Below are positions 9,173 through 18,227 of a stretch of 64,000 nt of DNA, piece by piece (positions within the stretch are counted from its first letter, which is position 1; each line of letters begins with the position of its first letter). The notes beneath the pieces are model-generated. The model saw nothing but the letters and a program-made list of their open reading frames with translations. It searched no databases and was not told where the DNA came from. The DNA is from Hallella seregens ATCC 51272. GTDB taxonomy: Bacteria > Bacteroidota > Bacteroidia > Bacteroidales > Bacteroidaceae. The stretch covers positions 62,001-126,000 of the forward strand of contig NZ_JADU01000011.1 in assembly GCF_000518545.1 (NCBI RefSeq), read 5' to 3'. Made by a program: the position numbers and the translations under genes.

Positions 9173-9562
9173 TCACCTGTATTCCAGCTTCTCTGAACCG
9201 AAATTAATGAGTAATCCATCATCTATGCCCGTGGCCGTCAAGTAATTGACAAGCTGTATTTCATGGGCAACAGACAAGGATTGAACAGCCTTCAGCTCAA
9301 GAACCAGCCGTTCCTCGACGATAATGTCTGCCTTAAAGTTACCTACAACCACATGGTCATAGTACACTCGGATAGGCCGTTCGGTCTCATAAGCAATGTG
9401 ATTCCTACGCAATTTCACAACCATTGCATTCTTATAGACGCTTTCCAAATACCCTGGCCCCAACTGTCTACGGATATTTTTGGACATGTCCATCATCTTA
9501 CAAATCAAATTATCTATATCTGTCGGATGGTCATGAGGCGTACATATCTTTGACTCTACCAC
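9173..9562 (-). CDS. GxxExxY family protein
   Basis: This 129-residue protein belongs to the GxxExxY family, named for the motif seen here as GPGYLESVY (about residues 36-44). The family is predicted to have a PD-(D/E)xK nuclease-like fold. The candidate active-site residues are the Asp in FKADIIVEERLVLELKA and the Glu and Lys of ELKA. The C-terminal HEIQLVNYLTATGIDDGLLINFG is also typical. The cellular role is not established. It sits inside the menaquinone operon, flanked by inverted copies of a short repeat, and has no functional link to quinone synthesis, so I infer insertion. No signal peptide or membrane segment. Confidence 0.85.
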   Translation of the reverse strand: MVESKICTPHDHPTDIDNLICKMMDMSKNIRRQLGPGYLESVYKNAMVVKLRRNHIAYETERPIRVYYDHVVVGNFKADIIVEERLVLELKAVQSLSVAHEIQLVNYLTATGIDDGLLINFGSEKLEYR

Positions 9563-9570
9563 TATTTTTT

Positions 9571-9662
9571 GTTATTATGTTACTATGTCTTGTTATTGTG
9601 TTACTATGTCTTTAACTACCCGCTCCCGACTTTCGCATCACGTTGCTATGTTGCAATGTCTT
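9571..9662 (+). repeat. Direct repeats, right side of the GxxExxY gene
   Basis: GTTATTATGTTACTATGTCT at 9571 is repeated as GTTATTGTGTTACTATGTCT at 9592 (21-base period), and a decayed third copy (GTTGCTATGTTGCAATGTCT) lies at 9642. They are inverted relative to the copy at 9072-9098 and fill the space between the GxxExxY start and the menB stop. Confidence 0.7.
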
Positions 9663-9679
9663 CCTGCGGGTATTCCGTC

Positions 9680-10504
9680 TTAGGGGAACTGCGGGTATTT
9701 GTCGAAGTTGGGCTTCCGTTTCTCCAGAAAAGCACGGCCTCCCTCCTGGGCCTCGTCCAAGGTATAGTAGAGCATGGTGGCGTCTCCGGCGAGCTCCTGA
9801 ATACCGGCTTGCCCGTCGAGTTCGGCATTGAAGCCGGCCTTCATCATGCGCAAGGCGAGAGGAGAACGCTCCATCATGGTCTCGGCCCACGCCACACACT
9901 CATCCTCCAACTGGTCGGCGGGCACCACTTTATTCACCAATCCCATCTGTTCGGCCTCGTGGGCGGAATACTGACGGCAGAGAAACCAGATTTCACGGGC
10001 CTTTTTCTGACCCACGATGCGGGCCAGATAACTTGCTCCCAGACCGGCGTCGAAGCTGCCAACCTTGGGCCCGGTCTGGCCGAAGACGGCGTTTTCGGAG
10101 GCCACGGAAAGGTCGCACACCACGTGCAACACGTGGCCGCCGCCGATGGCGTAGCCGTTGACCATGGCGATGACAGGCTTGGGAAGCCGCCGGATTTGCA
10201 TCTGTACGTCGAGCACATTCAGCCTGGGCACGCCGTCGCCGCCGATATATCCGCCACGCCCCTTGACGTGCATGTCGCCGCCCGAACAGAAAGCCTTATC
10301 GCCGGCACCGGTAAGAATGACCACACGAATGTCGAGACAGTCGCGGCAATAGGTGAAAGCCTGCCCCATTTCCATGACTGTAAGCGGTGTGAAAGCATTG
10401 CGGTAACGTGGCCGGTTGATGGTGATTTTAGCAATGTGATGATACGATTCAAACAGGATTTCCTTGAAGTCGAATCCTGCTATGGGTTTCCAGTCTCTTT
10501 CCAT
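9680..10504 (-). CDS. menB: 1,4-dihydroxy-2-naphthoyl-CoA synthase
   Basis: MenB is the crotonase-fold enzyme that closes the naphthoquinone ring from o-succinylbenzoyl-CoA. The 274-residue length is normal. [21 protein letters not shown] holds the oxyanion-hole and disordered-loop residues, and [19 protein letters not shown] with [14 protein letters not shown] is diagnostic for MenB over other crotonases. The C-terminal [13 protein letters not shown] is also the usual MenB ending. Its start overlaps the 3' end of menD by 25 bases, so the two are translationally coupled. Confidence 0.97.
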   Translation of the reverse strand: MERDWKPIAGFDFKEILFESYHHIAKITINRPRYRNAFTPLTVMEMGQAFTYCRDCLDIRVVILTGAGDKAFCSGGDMHVKGRGGYIGGDGVPRLNVLDVQMQIRRLPKPVIAMVNGYAIGGGHVLHVVCDLSVASENAVFGQTGPKVGSFDAGLGASYLARIVGQKKAREIWFLCRQYSAHEAEQMGLVNKVVPADQLEDECVAWAETMMERSPLALRMMKAGFNAELDGQAGIQELAGDATMLYYTLDEAQEGGRAFLEKRKPNFDKYPQFP

Positions 10505-12144
10505 ATCTTGATATTTTGAATGTAATTCTGGTAAATGCGGGCGTCTTCACGCCCGTCGGTCTGCACCTCCAGCAGGATGGGGCGGTCTGAACAGGCGGCG
10601 GTCAGCACCCCCAACAGCCGGTTGAGGGATGCCGTATTGTCGGCACAATAATACGCAATGCCGTTTTCTCGGCAGATGCCCTCGGCCGTAGTGCGGTGGC
10701 TGGCCGCCACATAACGGTCGCAAGCAGGCGACCGATCCAGTCCGTCGAGCTGGTAGAAGATGCCGCCGCAACCGTTGTTGAGCAGCAGTATGCGCAGGTT
10801 GCCGCGCAGGTTTCGGTTCCAAAGGGCGTTCTGATCGTAGAAGAAACTCAGGTCGCCAATGACGCAATAGACGTGTTTGTCAGTCACGAGCGAGTAGCCG
10901 GCAGCCGTGGAGAGTGATCCCTCAATGCCGTTCACGCCACGGTTGCAATGGATATAATGCCACGAAAAGATGCAACCCAGACGCACGGCCATGCTGTTTG
11001 CATAGTGCGTTTCGGAGCCTGGGGCGTTGCGTTCGGTCAGTTCTTCAAGACGCTTCACGGCGAGCATCTGCGAATAATCGGGCTCGAACACCGCACGGTA
11101 GCGGGCCGCCCGCAGCTGCACGGGCGCCCAGAGGTCGCGAAATGTCGTCATGGAGGCTGTGCCCAACTGTTGCAACACGTCGCGCGGTTCTGCTGCAATC
11201 ACTCCTGTAAGATTCATCAACACATCGTGTATCTCGCCGTCGGGGCAGACCGTCCAGCACTCCGCCTCACGGGCACGACGCAGGAATCGGCGGGCCTGTT
11301 TGCTCACCAACGTGTCGCCGACATAGAGTATAAAGTCGGGCAGGTAGCGGTCGTCGCCGTCGATGAGTGCCATGGTCTCGTCGAGTCCTGCGGCTGTTCG
11401 GCCAGCGATGCTCAGCCGTTCCTGCAACACCACATAGCCCAAGGCGTGCAGACGCCCGCCAAGCGACTGAGGAAAGGCCCCGCGCCGCAACTGCCCCACA
11501 ACAATCATGGGGCGGCGTGCATGCTCAAAACGGGCCAGCATGTCGCGGTTCACCACTGTCGGTTCGGTGGGCAACCCATGGATAACACGCTCGCGGGGCA
11601 GCCGCTCCACGGTGTAGTCGAAGAGCGGTTCGCCGATGGGCACGTTGATATGAACCGGGCCGCCGCCACCCCGACGGGCAGCCAACAAGGCCTCATTGAC
11701 GAGCCGATTGCAGTACCATCGCTCCTCGTCATCGTGGGGTTCGGCCAAGTTCACGACCTTGCGGACGAGTCCTCCCAATGCTCCGGGCTGGGGAAGCGTC
11801 TGCCCGTCCAGCTGATCGATCCACTGTGCCGGCCGGTCGGCCGACACCACGACGAGCGGCAGATGCTGGTAACAGGCCTCGGCCACGGCAGGAGCAACGT
11901 TGAGCAGGGCCGACCCCGACGTGACACACACCACCACCGGCTCGCCCAAGGCCTGGCAAATGCCCAGTGCATAGAAGCCAGCCGACCGCTCGTCGGTGAC
12001 AGGATAGCACGTCAGCTCCGGGCAAACGGCCAGATTATGGACGACGGGCGAGTTGCGGCTGCCGGGACAAACCACGGCATGGCGCACGCCATGGCCCAGT
12101 AGCAGGGCCGTGAGTATATTCACATGGTCTTTGCTTGAATACAT
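10480..12144 (-). CDS. menD: 2-succinyl-5-enolpyruvyl-6-hydroxy-3-cyclohexene-1-carboxylate synthase
   Basis: MenD is the thiamin-diphosphate enzyme joining isochorismate and 2-oxoglutarate. The ATG giving [20 protein letters not shown] was chosen; a longer reading frame upstream has no MenD character. The protein is 554 residues, the normal size. Visible features are [16 protein letters not shown], the ThDP Glu region in [15 protein letters not shown], the [14 protein letters not shown] segment, and the ThDP/Mg motif starting at [16 protein letters not shown] with [10 protein letters not shown]. It lies 46 bases after menF and overlaps menB. Confidence 0.96.
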   Translation of the reverse strand: MYSSKDHVNILTALLLGHGVRHAVVCPGSRNSPVVHNLAVCPELTCYPVTDERSAGFYALGICQALGEPVVVCVTSGSALLNVAPAVAEACYQHLPLVVVSADRPAQWIDQLDGQTLPQPGALGGLVRKVVNLAEPHDDEERWYCNRLVNEALLAARRGGGGPVHINVPIGEPLFDYTVERLPRERVIHGLPTEPTVVNRDMLARFEHARRPMIVVGQLRRGAFPQSLGGRLHALGYVVLQERLSIAGRTAAGLDETMALIDGDDRYLPDFILYVGDTLVSKQARRFLRRAREAECWTVCPDGEIHDVLMNLTGVIAAEPRDVLQQLGTASMTTFRDLWAPVQLRAARYRAVFEPDYSQMLAVKRLEELTERNAPGSETHYANSMAVRLGCIFSWHYIHCNRGVNGIEGSLSTAAGYSLVTDKHVYCVIGDLSFFYDQNALWNRNLRGNLRILLLNNGCGGIFYQLDGLDRSPACDRYVAASHRTTAEGICRENGIAYYCADNTASLNRLLGVLTAACSDRPILLEVQTDGREDARIYQNYIQNIKIWKETGNP

Positions 12145-12190
12145 GGACGTTCTGTCTTGAGATGGACTAACAATGGAGAAAAGGGCGACG

Positions 12191-13267
12191 TCACAACAGA
12201 CGCAGCATGGTTTGCAGCTTGTTCTGGGTTTCCAACCACTCGCTTTCTTCCCGACTTTCGGAGAGCAGCCCGCCGCCGGCATAGAGCCGGCAGCCGTCGG
12301 GCTGTATCTCCATGCAGCGCAACGACACATAGAGATGGGTGTCGCCGTGAGGCTGGAGCGGCCCGCAGAAACCGCTGTAATACTTCCTTTCAACAGACTC
12401 CTGCCCAAGAATGAAGCGGCGGGCCTCCTCCTTGGGGATGCCGCAGACGGCGGGCGTGGGGTGCAGGGCCGAGAGCAGACGGCCCAGATGCGCCGTGTCG
12501 GACAGTGAAAAATGGAAATCAGTGCGCAGGTGCAGCAGGTGGGCGGCCTGCGTGGTATAGGGGCCCGTGCTTGAAACCTGCCGTGCAAAGCCCTCCAACA
12601 CCTCTTTTATATAAGAGGACACACACTGTTGCTCGCTCACGTTCTTGGCCGACCATGCCACGTCGGCCGGCCGATGGCCCCCGGCATTCATCGTTCCGGC
12701 CAGGGCCATGGTGCGCCAATCGTCTCCGTTGCCACTGAGCAACACCTCGGGTGTGGCCACCAACCACGTGCCGGCGTGCCGCAGGGAGACCAATGCTATG
12801 AACTGATGGGAATACAGGCGACAGGCTTTCCAGAAGAGTTGCTCGGCCCGAACGTTCGCGCCCTTCACCGTAGCGCGGCGCGACAACACCAGCTTGGCAA
12901 AGCGGCCGGCCGCGATTTCATGGTGAAAGCTGGAGAAATCGTGGTGATAAACCTGTCGCTCGGCCGTGTCGTCTCCCTCCTCTGCCTTTGATTCCAGTCG
13001 GGAATGGGCTCCATGGCAGGACGCGGCCGGGACAGCTTCGCCCGTTGGCGGCCCGTCAGTGGGCAGTTCTTCCACCACGTCGGGGTGCATGAGCAGGATG
13101 GGGCAATCGGCCGATGGCTCAAAGGGTGCCATGACCCAGCCCGACCGTCCGTCCAAATCGGCCACCGTTTTCAGCTGTTCCGGCTCTCCGTCGGCTTGTG
13201 CCATGAAGATGCAGCGGCCGGTCTCGGGCAGTCGCCAGTAGGCATAATTGACTAAATTTCTTCTCAC
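12191..13267 (-). CDS. menF: Isochorismate synthase
   Basis: This 358-residue chorismate-binding enzyme converts chorismate to isochorismate, the entry to menaquinone. The N-terminal part is divergent, as usual in this family. The C-terminal core contains AKLVLSRRATVKG, WLVATPEVLLSG, MALAGTMNAGG, HLRTDFHFSL, LHPTPAVCGIP and SRYYSGFCGP-like ERKYYSGFCGPL, then LYAGGGLLSESREESEW, the Mg- and substrate-binding end. The operon contains no siderophore genes, so menF rather than entC is the better name. It lies 12 bases after the thioesterase gene. Confidence 0.94.
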   Translation of the reverse strand: MRRNLVNYAYWRLPETGRCIFMAQADGEPEQLKTVADLDGRSGWVMAPFEPSADCPILLMHPDVVEELPTDGPPTGEAVPAASCHGAHSRLESKAEEGDDTAERQVYHHDFSSFHHEIAAGRFAKLVLSRRATVKGANVRAEQLFWKACRLYSHQFIALVSLRHAGTWLVATPEVLLSGNGDDWRTMALAGTMNAGGHRPADVAWSAKNVSEQQCVSSYIKEVLEGFARQVSSTGPYTTQAAHLLHLRTDFHFSLSDTAHLGRLLSALHPTPAVCGIPKEEARRFILGQESVERKYYSGFCGPLQPHGDTHLYVSLRCMEIQPDGCRLYAGGGLLSESREESEWLETQNKLQTMLRLL

Positions 13268-13279
13268 CTCACGTCTGCA

Positions 13280-13726
13280 TTACTCGTCCGCCGGTTGCTG
13301 GTCGAACGGCGTTCCTTTCTTGGGCGTCACCACATAGTTGGTCACGTGCACGGTAGAAATCAGTTCGTGAGCAGAGTTTTTGATGTCCACCTGCCACTCG
13401 TGGAGGGTGCGTCCCTTGAACTGCAGCCGGCCGTAAGCCGTCACCGTGTCGCCCTCGAGCACGGCACGCACGTGGTTTCCGCTCACGCTGATGCCCACGC
13501 ATATCTTGTTGGGACAGAGGGCCATGGAGCCCACGCCGGCCAAATTCTCGGCCAAAGCCAGCGAAGCACCGCCCGAGAGAAATCCGAACGGCTGCCGGTT
13601 GCGCCTGTCTACACGCATGCGCGCCATGCAGGTATCGGGCTCGGGCGTGGAGATGAACTCCATGCCGAGCGTGTTGGACAGTCCGTCCTGATGCTCGACG
13701 CTTGCTTTTTGATATTCTATGTTCAT
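13280..13726 (-). CDS. Hotdog-fold thioesterase, probable DHNA-CoA thioesterase
   Basis: This is a 148-residue PaaI/YdiI-type hotdog thioesterase. The start was placed at the ATG giving MNIEYQKASVEHQDG, since a longer frame adds an unlikely hydrophobic leader. The fold's catalytic region is visible as QPFGFLSGGASLALAENLAG, with the GG and Glu at the expected places in the central helix, followed by GISVSGNHVRAVLEG. As first gene of the menaquinone operon, its likely job is hydrolysis of 1,4-dihydroxy-2-naphthoyl-CoA after MenB (the MenI step). That assignment rests on context plus family. Confidence 0.82.
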   Translation of the reverse strand: MNIEYQKASVEHQDGLSNTLGMEFISTPEPDTCMARMRVDRRNRQPFGFLSGGASLALAENLAGVGSMALCPNKICVGISVSGNHVRAVLEGDTVTAYGRLQFKGRTLHEWQVDIKNSAHELISTVHVTNYVVTPKKGTPFDQQPADE

Positions 13727-13751
13727 GTTGTCGTTCCCTGTATAACATGGG

Positions 13752-13759
13752 CAAAGATA
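13752..13759 (-). promoter_or_regulatory. -7 box of the menaquinone operon
   Basis: TATCTTTG on the minus strand lies 25 bases before the thioesterase ATG and matches TAnnTTTG. No clear TTG is seen at the usual distance. Confidence 0.4.
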
Positions 13760-13865
13760 CAGATTATCATTGAAAATCGTCACGGATTGGCCGAAAATAT
13801 TGGCGATGAAACGGCAAAGCCAACAAAAAGAAAGGGTGAAAACATGAAAAAGCAAGCCGCAAAAC

Positions 13866-13896
13866 TTGTGTTTCTCGGCGAAACGCCTTATATTTG
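13866..13896 (+). promoter_or_regulatory. Promoter of the GH28 gene
   Basis: TTG at 13866-13868 and TATATTTG at 13889-13896 are 20 bases apart, matching the -33/-7 pattern of the Bacteroidota housekeeping sigma factor. It is divergent from the menaquinone operon promoter in the same 239-base gap. Confidence 0.6.
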
Positions 13897-13965
13897 CCGC
13901 GTCAAATCGAGACTTTCCCCACCAGGCGGGCAGTCGGATCCAAGCCAAACCTAACACTCTCCACC

Positions 13966-15474
13966 ATGCGCATCAAAGCCCTGACCACCCTTGCCGCCGC
14001 GCTCTGCCTACTGGTTCAGACCGCTGCGGCACGCGACTACGCAGCCGAAAAGTACCATATCGTAGGCGACGGAACCACCATGAACACCGCGGCCATCCAG
14101 CAACTCGTCGACCGGGTGAGCCGGGAGGGCGGCGGACGCATCGTCTTTGGGCACGGGTGCTACCTCACGGGATCCATCCACATGCGCTCCAACGTGGTTG
14201 TACACGTGGAGCGAGGAGCCACCATTCTGGGCAGCACCTCACCCTTCGACTACTTCAACGTCACTGCGCATTCGGGCAGCGAGACCGACCGAATGGACAA
14301 TGCACACCTGGGTCTCTTCGTCTCCCACCGCGCCCGCAACATCAGTTTCACGGGCGAGGGCACAATAGACGGGCAGGGACTGGCCCTTGCCCTCGCGGCC
14401 GACAGCCTGCACCACGCCGGTGCCTACGTCGACGCCCACTACAACACACGGCGCATGCGCCCCAGCGAACTCGTGCGCCCCACCCTCTTCTATCTGGCCG
14501 AAACCGACGGCATACGCATTGAACAGCTGCATTTGCGCAACAGCTCCAACTGGGGCCTCTCGTTCAACATGAGCCGAAACATCACCATTCGCGGCATCGA
14601 CCTCCACAACCGCGCCTACTGGAACAACGACGGCATCGACCTGACCGACTGCCAACGCGTCACCGTGACCGGCTGCTGCATCAACAGCGCCGACGACGGC
14701 ATCTGCCTGAAATCGTACAATCCCGACAGCGGCAACGACAGCATCGACGTGAGCCACTGCGAAATACGCAGCTCGGCCAGTGCCATTAAGTTCGGTACGG
14801 GCTCCTACGGCGGCTTCCGTCACGTCAGCATCCGCCACATTCGCGTGCTCGACACGTTCCGCTCAGCCATTGCCATCGAGAGTGTCGACGGAGCCATCAT
14901 CGAACACGTGAGCGTGGAAGACGTAGTGGCCACCAATACAGGCAACCCCATTTTCATCCGTCTGGGGCAGCGTGCCGGCCAGCGGCCGGGGGCCATTCGC
15001 CACATCAGGCTCAAGGATGTCTTCGTGCAGGTGCCTTTCGGACGGCCCGATGCCGACTACGACCTGCGTGGCCCGGAGGTCGACTTCTTCCACAACGCCA
15101 TGCCTTCGCCCATCTGCGGCATCCCGGGCAACTGCATCGAGGATGTCGAGCTGGAGAACATTCGCATCGTCTGCCCCGGTCGCGCCACCAAGGGCATGGC
15201 CTATCTGCCGCTCTGGCGGCTCGACAGTGTGCCCGAGCGCATCAAGGATTACCCGGAGTTTACCATGTTCGGCGAGTTGCCTTCATGGGGATTTTACGTG
15301 CGCCACGTGCGGGGACTGAGCCTGAAAAACGTGGGGCTCTCGCTGGCCGACGCCGACTTTCGCCCGGCCATGGTCTTCGACGACGCGCAGGATGTACGGC
15401 TCGAAGACATCCGACTGCCCCGTGACGGCGCCACCCGGCAGATTGTCTACCACAACTGCGGAGCGCAGGAATAA
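13966..15474 (+). CDS. Secreted GH28 family glycosidase (polygalacturonase-like)
   Basis: This is a 502-residue right-handed beta-helix enzyme of glycoside hydrolase family 28, which hydrolyses galacturonan or related pectic linkages by inversion. The ATG chosen gives a signal peptide ending near TAAARD. The catalytic Asp motifs are YWNNDGIDLTDC and SADDGICLKS, and KFGTGSYGG follows where family members carry their next conserved block. Repeated ...IRHIRV/VEDVV strands mark the helix. It is probably periplasmic or surface-exposed. No SusC/D gene adjoins it; the next gene is a GH89 in the same direction, so the pair may act on different bonds of a host or dietary glycan. Confidence 0.88.
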   Translation: MRIKALTTLAAALCLLVQTAAARDYAAEKYHIVGDGTTMNTAAIQQLVDRVSREGGGRIVFGHGCYLTGSIHMRSNVVVHVERGATILGSTSPFDYFNVTAHSGSETDRMDNAHLGLFVSHRARNISFTGEGTIDGQGLALALAADSLHHAGAYVDAHYNTRRMRPSELVRPTLFYLAETDGIRIEQLHLRNSSNWGLSFNMSRNITIRGIDLHNRAYWNNDGIDLTDCQRVTVTGCCINSADDGICLKSYNPDSGNDSIDVSHCEIRSSASAIKFGTGSYGGFRHVSIRHIRVLDTFRSAIAIESVDGAIIEHVSVEDVVATNTGNPIFIRLGQRAGQRPGAIRHIRLKDVFVQVPFGRPDADYDLRGPEVDFFHNAMPSPICGIPGNCIEDVELENIRIVCPGRATKGMAYLPLWRLDSVPERIKDYPEFTMFGELPSWGFYVRHVRGLSLKNVGLSLADADFRPAMVFDDAQDVRLEDIRLPRDGATRQIVYHNCGAQE

Positions 15475-15543
15475 ACCACAGAAACACGGTGCAAAATCCG
15501 CATAAAAGCGGTGCAAACGCAGGGAAAAGCCGAGTTTTTTCAT

Positions 15544-15551
15544 TATCTTTG
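15544..15551 (+). promoter_or_regulatory. -7 box of the GH89 gene
   Basis: TATCTTTG lies 22 bases before the GH89 ATG. A -33 TTG is not clear, so confidence is limited. Confidence 0.4.
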
Positions 15552-15573
15552 CCGTCAATCAACCCTCAAGACA

Positions 15574-17856
15574 ATGAAACGACTCCTGCTTTTCCTTTGC
15601 TGTTGCTGTGCCCTTTTGGCACAGGCCAACCCCGTGGACCGGCTCATCGGCCGCATTGCCCCCGGCTCGGCCGGCAAGTTCAAGACCGTGCTACAACCCT
15701 CCGACCGCGACTTCTTTGAACTTTCACAGGCCGGCGACAAGGTGTGCATCAAGGGCAACACCTGGGTGAATATCGCTTCGGGCCTGAACTGGTACCTGAA
15801 ATACCATGCCGGCATCCACCTCTCGTGGAACAATATGACCGCCAAGCTGCCCGCCCGACTGCCCCGCATAGCCAGGCCCGTGCGCCGGGAGACCGACCTT
15901 GCCGAGCGTTACGACTTCAATTACTGCACCTTTTCTTACTCCATGGCCTTTTGGAACTGGGACCGCTGGCAGCAGGAGATTGACTGGATGGCCCTGCACG
16001 GCGTGAACATGCCGCTGGCCATCGTGGGCGAAGAAGTGGTTTGGCGCAACATGTTGCTTAGGCTGGGCTACACCCGCGACGAGGTGAACCGCTTCATTGC
16101 GGGCCCTGCCTTTCTGGCCTGGTGGGCCATGAACAACCTCGAGGGCTGGGGCGGACCGCTGCCCGACTCGTGGTACAGGCAGCAGGAAGCCCTGCAAAAA
16201 CGCATACTCCAACGCGAGCGCGAACTGGGCATGGAGCCGGTATTGCCCGGCTATTGCGGCATGATGCCCCACGATGCCAAGCAGAAACTGGGACTCGACG
16301 TGACGCCCGGCGGCACATGGAACGGCTATGTTCGCCCGGCCAACCTCAGTGCCACCGACCCGCGTTTCGACGAGATTGCCGACCTGTACTACCGCGAGCA
16401 GACACGCCTCTACGGCAAGTCGCACTACTATTCCATGGATCCTTTCCACGAGACGAGCGACGACGTTTACATCGACTACGCCCAGGCGGGCCGCAAGCTC
16501 ATGGCGGCCATGAAGCGCGAGAACCCCAAAGCCAACTGGGTGATTCAGGGATGGACCGAGAATCCACGCCCCGCCATGACTGACGGACTGCCCGCAGGCA
16601 GCCTCACCGTGCTCGATCTCTTCTCCGAATGTCGCCCCATGTTCGGTGCGCCCTCCATCTGGAAACGCGCCGAGGGCTACGGGCAACACGACTGGCTCTT
16701 CTGCATGCTCGAGAACTTTGGGGGCAACGTGGGGCTGCACGGCCGCATAGACCAGCTCATTGGCAACTTCCGTCTGGCCACGTCGCCGCAGTCGCCGCTG
16801 CAGCAGGCCCGCCGACACCTGCGCGGCATAGGCTTCACCATGGAGGGCTCGGAGAACAATCCCATCATGTTCGAGCTGATGAGCGAACTGCCCTGGCGCA
16901 CGGACGAGGTAGCCCAGGCCGCCGATGCGCGCACTTTCCGCACGGAGTGGGTGCGCGGATATGTCAAGGCACGCTATGGAACCGACGACCCGCACGCCCA
17001 GCAGGCATGGCAGTTGCTGGCCGAAACCATCTACAACTGTCCTGCGGGCAACAACCAGCAGGGGCCCCATGAGAGCATCTTCGACGGGCGGCCCTCGCTC
17101 AACAACTTTCAGGTAAAGAGTTGGTCGAAGATGCGCAACTACTACGAGCCTTCGGCTACACTCGAAGCAGCCCGACTGATGGCGGCCGCGGCCGACCGCC
17201 TCAAGGGCAACAACAACTATGAATACGACCTTGTGGACATCGTGCGCCAGGCCATCGACGACCAGGCGCGGCAGGTCTACCTGCACGCCATAGCCGATTA
17301 CAACGGCTTCGACCGCCGGGCATTCTCGCGGGATTCGGCCCGGTTCCTCGGACTCCTGCTCATGCAGGACCGGCTGTTGGGCACCCGCCGGGAGTTCCGC
17401 CTGGGCCGTTGGACCGAGGCGGCACGCAGTCTGGGCACCACGCCCGCGGAGAAAGACCTCTACGAATGGAACGCCCGCGTGCAGATTACCACGTGGGGCA
17501 ACCGCGCGTGTGCCGACCAGGGCGGCCTGCGCGACTATGCCCACAAGGAGTGGCAGGGGCTGCTCGCCGACTTCTACTACATGCGTTGGCACACTTATCT
17601 CGACGCGCTCTCCCGACAGATGGCCCGCAACGCCCTGCCCGACCCCGACGCACTGGGTGGCGGACCCAACGCCACGAAGACCTCTTCAGAGCTCTTTGCC
17701 CTCGCCATGCCGGCCGGCCCGCAAATCGACTGGTATGCCTTGGAGGAGCCCTGGACTCTCCGACACAACACCTACTCGCCCCAACCCGTGGGCTCGCCCA
17801 TAGACATGGCCCACGAAGCCCTGCGTATGCTCGACGATATTCAGGCCGCGCGGTGA
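15574..17856 (+). CDS. Secreted alpha-N-acetylglucosaminidase, GH89
   Basis: This 760-residue GH89 (NAGLU-type) exo-enzyme removes terminal alpha-linked GlcNAc, as found in heparan sulfate and on gastric-type mucin O-glycans. A signal peptide ends around ALLAQANP. The small N-terminal domain (about 20-110) is followed by the barrel: RYDFNYCTFSYSMAFWNWDRW, WMALHGVNMPLAIVGEE and LEGWGGPLPDSW are highly typical. The candidate catalytic glutamates are in the VGEEVVW and GFTMEGSENNPIM segments. The C-terminal alpha-helical domain is complete. It ends 3 bases before a repeat array, beyond which lies an HGSNAT/NagX-type acyltransferase on the same strand. Confidence 0.94.
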   Translation: MKRLLLFLCCCCALLAQANPVDRLIGRIAPGSAGKFKTVLQPSDRDFFELSQAGDKVCIKGNTWVNIASGLNWYLKYHAGIHLSWNNMTAKLPARLPRIARPVRRETDLAERYDFNYCTFSYSMAFWNWDRWQQEIDWMALHGVNMPLAIVGEEVVWRNMLLRLGYTRDEVNRFIAGPAFLAWWAMNNLEGWGGPLPDSWYRQQEALQKRILQRERELGMEPVLPGYCGMMPHDAKQKLGLDVTPGGTWNGYVRPANLSATDPRFDEIADLYYREQTRLYGKSHYYSMDPFHETSDDVYIDYAQAGRKLMAAMKRENPKANWVIQGWTENPRPAMTDGLPAGSLTVLDLFSECRPMFGAPSIWKRAEGYGQHDWLFCMLENFGGNVGLHGRIDQLIGNFRLATSPQSPLQQARRHLRGIGFTMEGSENNPIMFELMSELPWRTDEVAQAADARTFRTEWVRGYVKARYGTDDPHAQQAWQLLAETIYNCPAGNNQQGPHESIFDGRPSLNNFQVKSWSKMRNYYEPSATLEAARLMAAAADRLKGNNNYEYDLVDIVRQAIDDQARQVYLHAIADYNGFDRRAFSRDSARFLGLLLMQDRLLGTRREFRLGRWTEAARSLGTTPAEKDLYEWNARVQITTWGNRACADQGGLRDYAHKEWQGLLADFYYMRWHTYLDALSRQMARNALPDPDALGGGPNATKTSSELFALAMPAGPQIDWYALEEPWTLRHNTYSPQPVGSPIDMAHEALRMLDDIQAAR

Positions 17857-17858
17857 GG

Positions 17859-18216
17859 TTTAAAGACATAGCAACATGGTTTAAAGACATAGTAACATAA
17901 TAACAGATGGCTGCGCAATAAGAATAAAGCCACAGGCTTCGACGATGGTTTGCTCTTCAATTTCGGCCGTCTGGACGGTCTTAACATTAATCGTAAGCAC
18001 CGAATTTACAGCCCCTCCACGCCTTTTCATTAAACAAAACAAGAACTTGCTCCCTCCAAACCACCGTGCCAGCTCCATGTTATTATGTTACTCTGTCTTT
18101 AACCTCACCGCGCCAGCCCCATGTTATTATGTTACTCTGTCTTTAACCCCACCGCGCAGCCATATGTAAAATATGTTGTTATGTCTAAAACCACATGTTG
18201 TTATGTCCAAAACCAC
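17859..18216. repeat. Repeat cluster with 21-, 22- and 44-base periods, partly inverted
   Basis: Left side: TTTAAAGACATAGCAACAT (17859) and TTTAAAGACATAGTAACAT (17880) are 21 bases apart. Right side, inverted: GTTATTATGTTACTCTGTCT at 18079 and 18123 (44 apart), then ATGTTGTTATGTCYAAAACC at 18173 and 18195 (22 apart). Between them (about 17905-18078) is a unique stretch with a short minus-strand frame reading VLTINVKTVQTAEIEEQTIV; I do not recognise it and do not call it a gene. The repeat is of the same family as that around the GxxExxY gene. This explains the 371-base gap. Confidence 0.75.
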
Positions 18217-18227
18217 CACACAACCCC

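Noticed and set aside
9173-9562. Diversity-generating retroelement or retron-type system around the repeats
   Set aside because: No reverse transcriptase or variable repeat/template repeat pair was found anywhere in the window.
17881-18078. 65-codon minus-strand frame between inverted repeats
   Set aside because: Not recognised, partly built from the repeats themselves; kept only as a note within the repeat feature.
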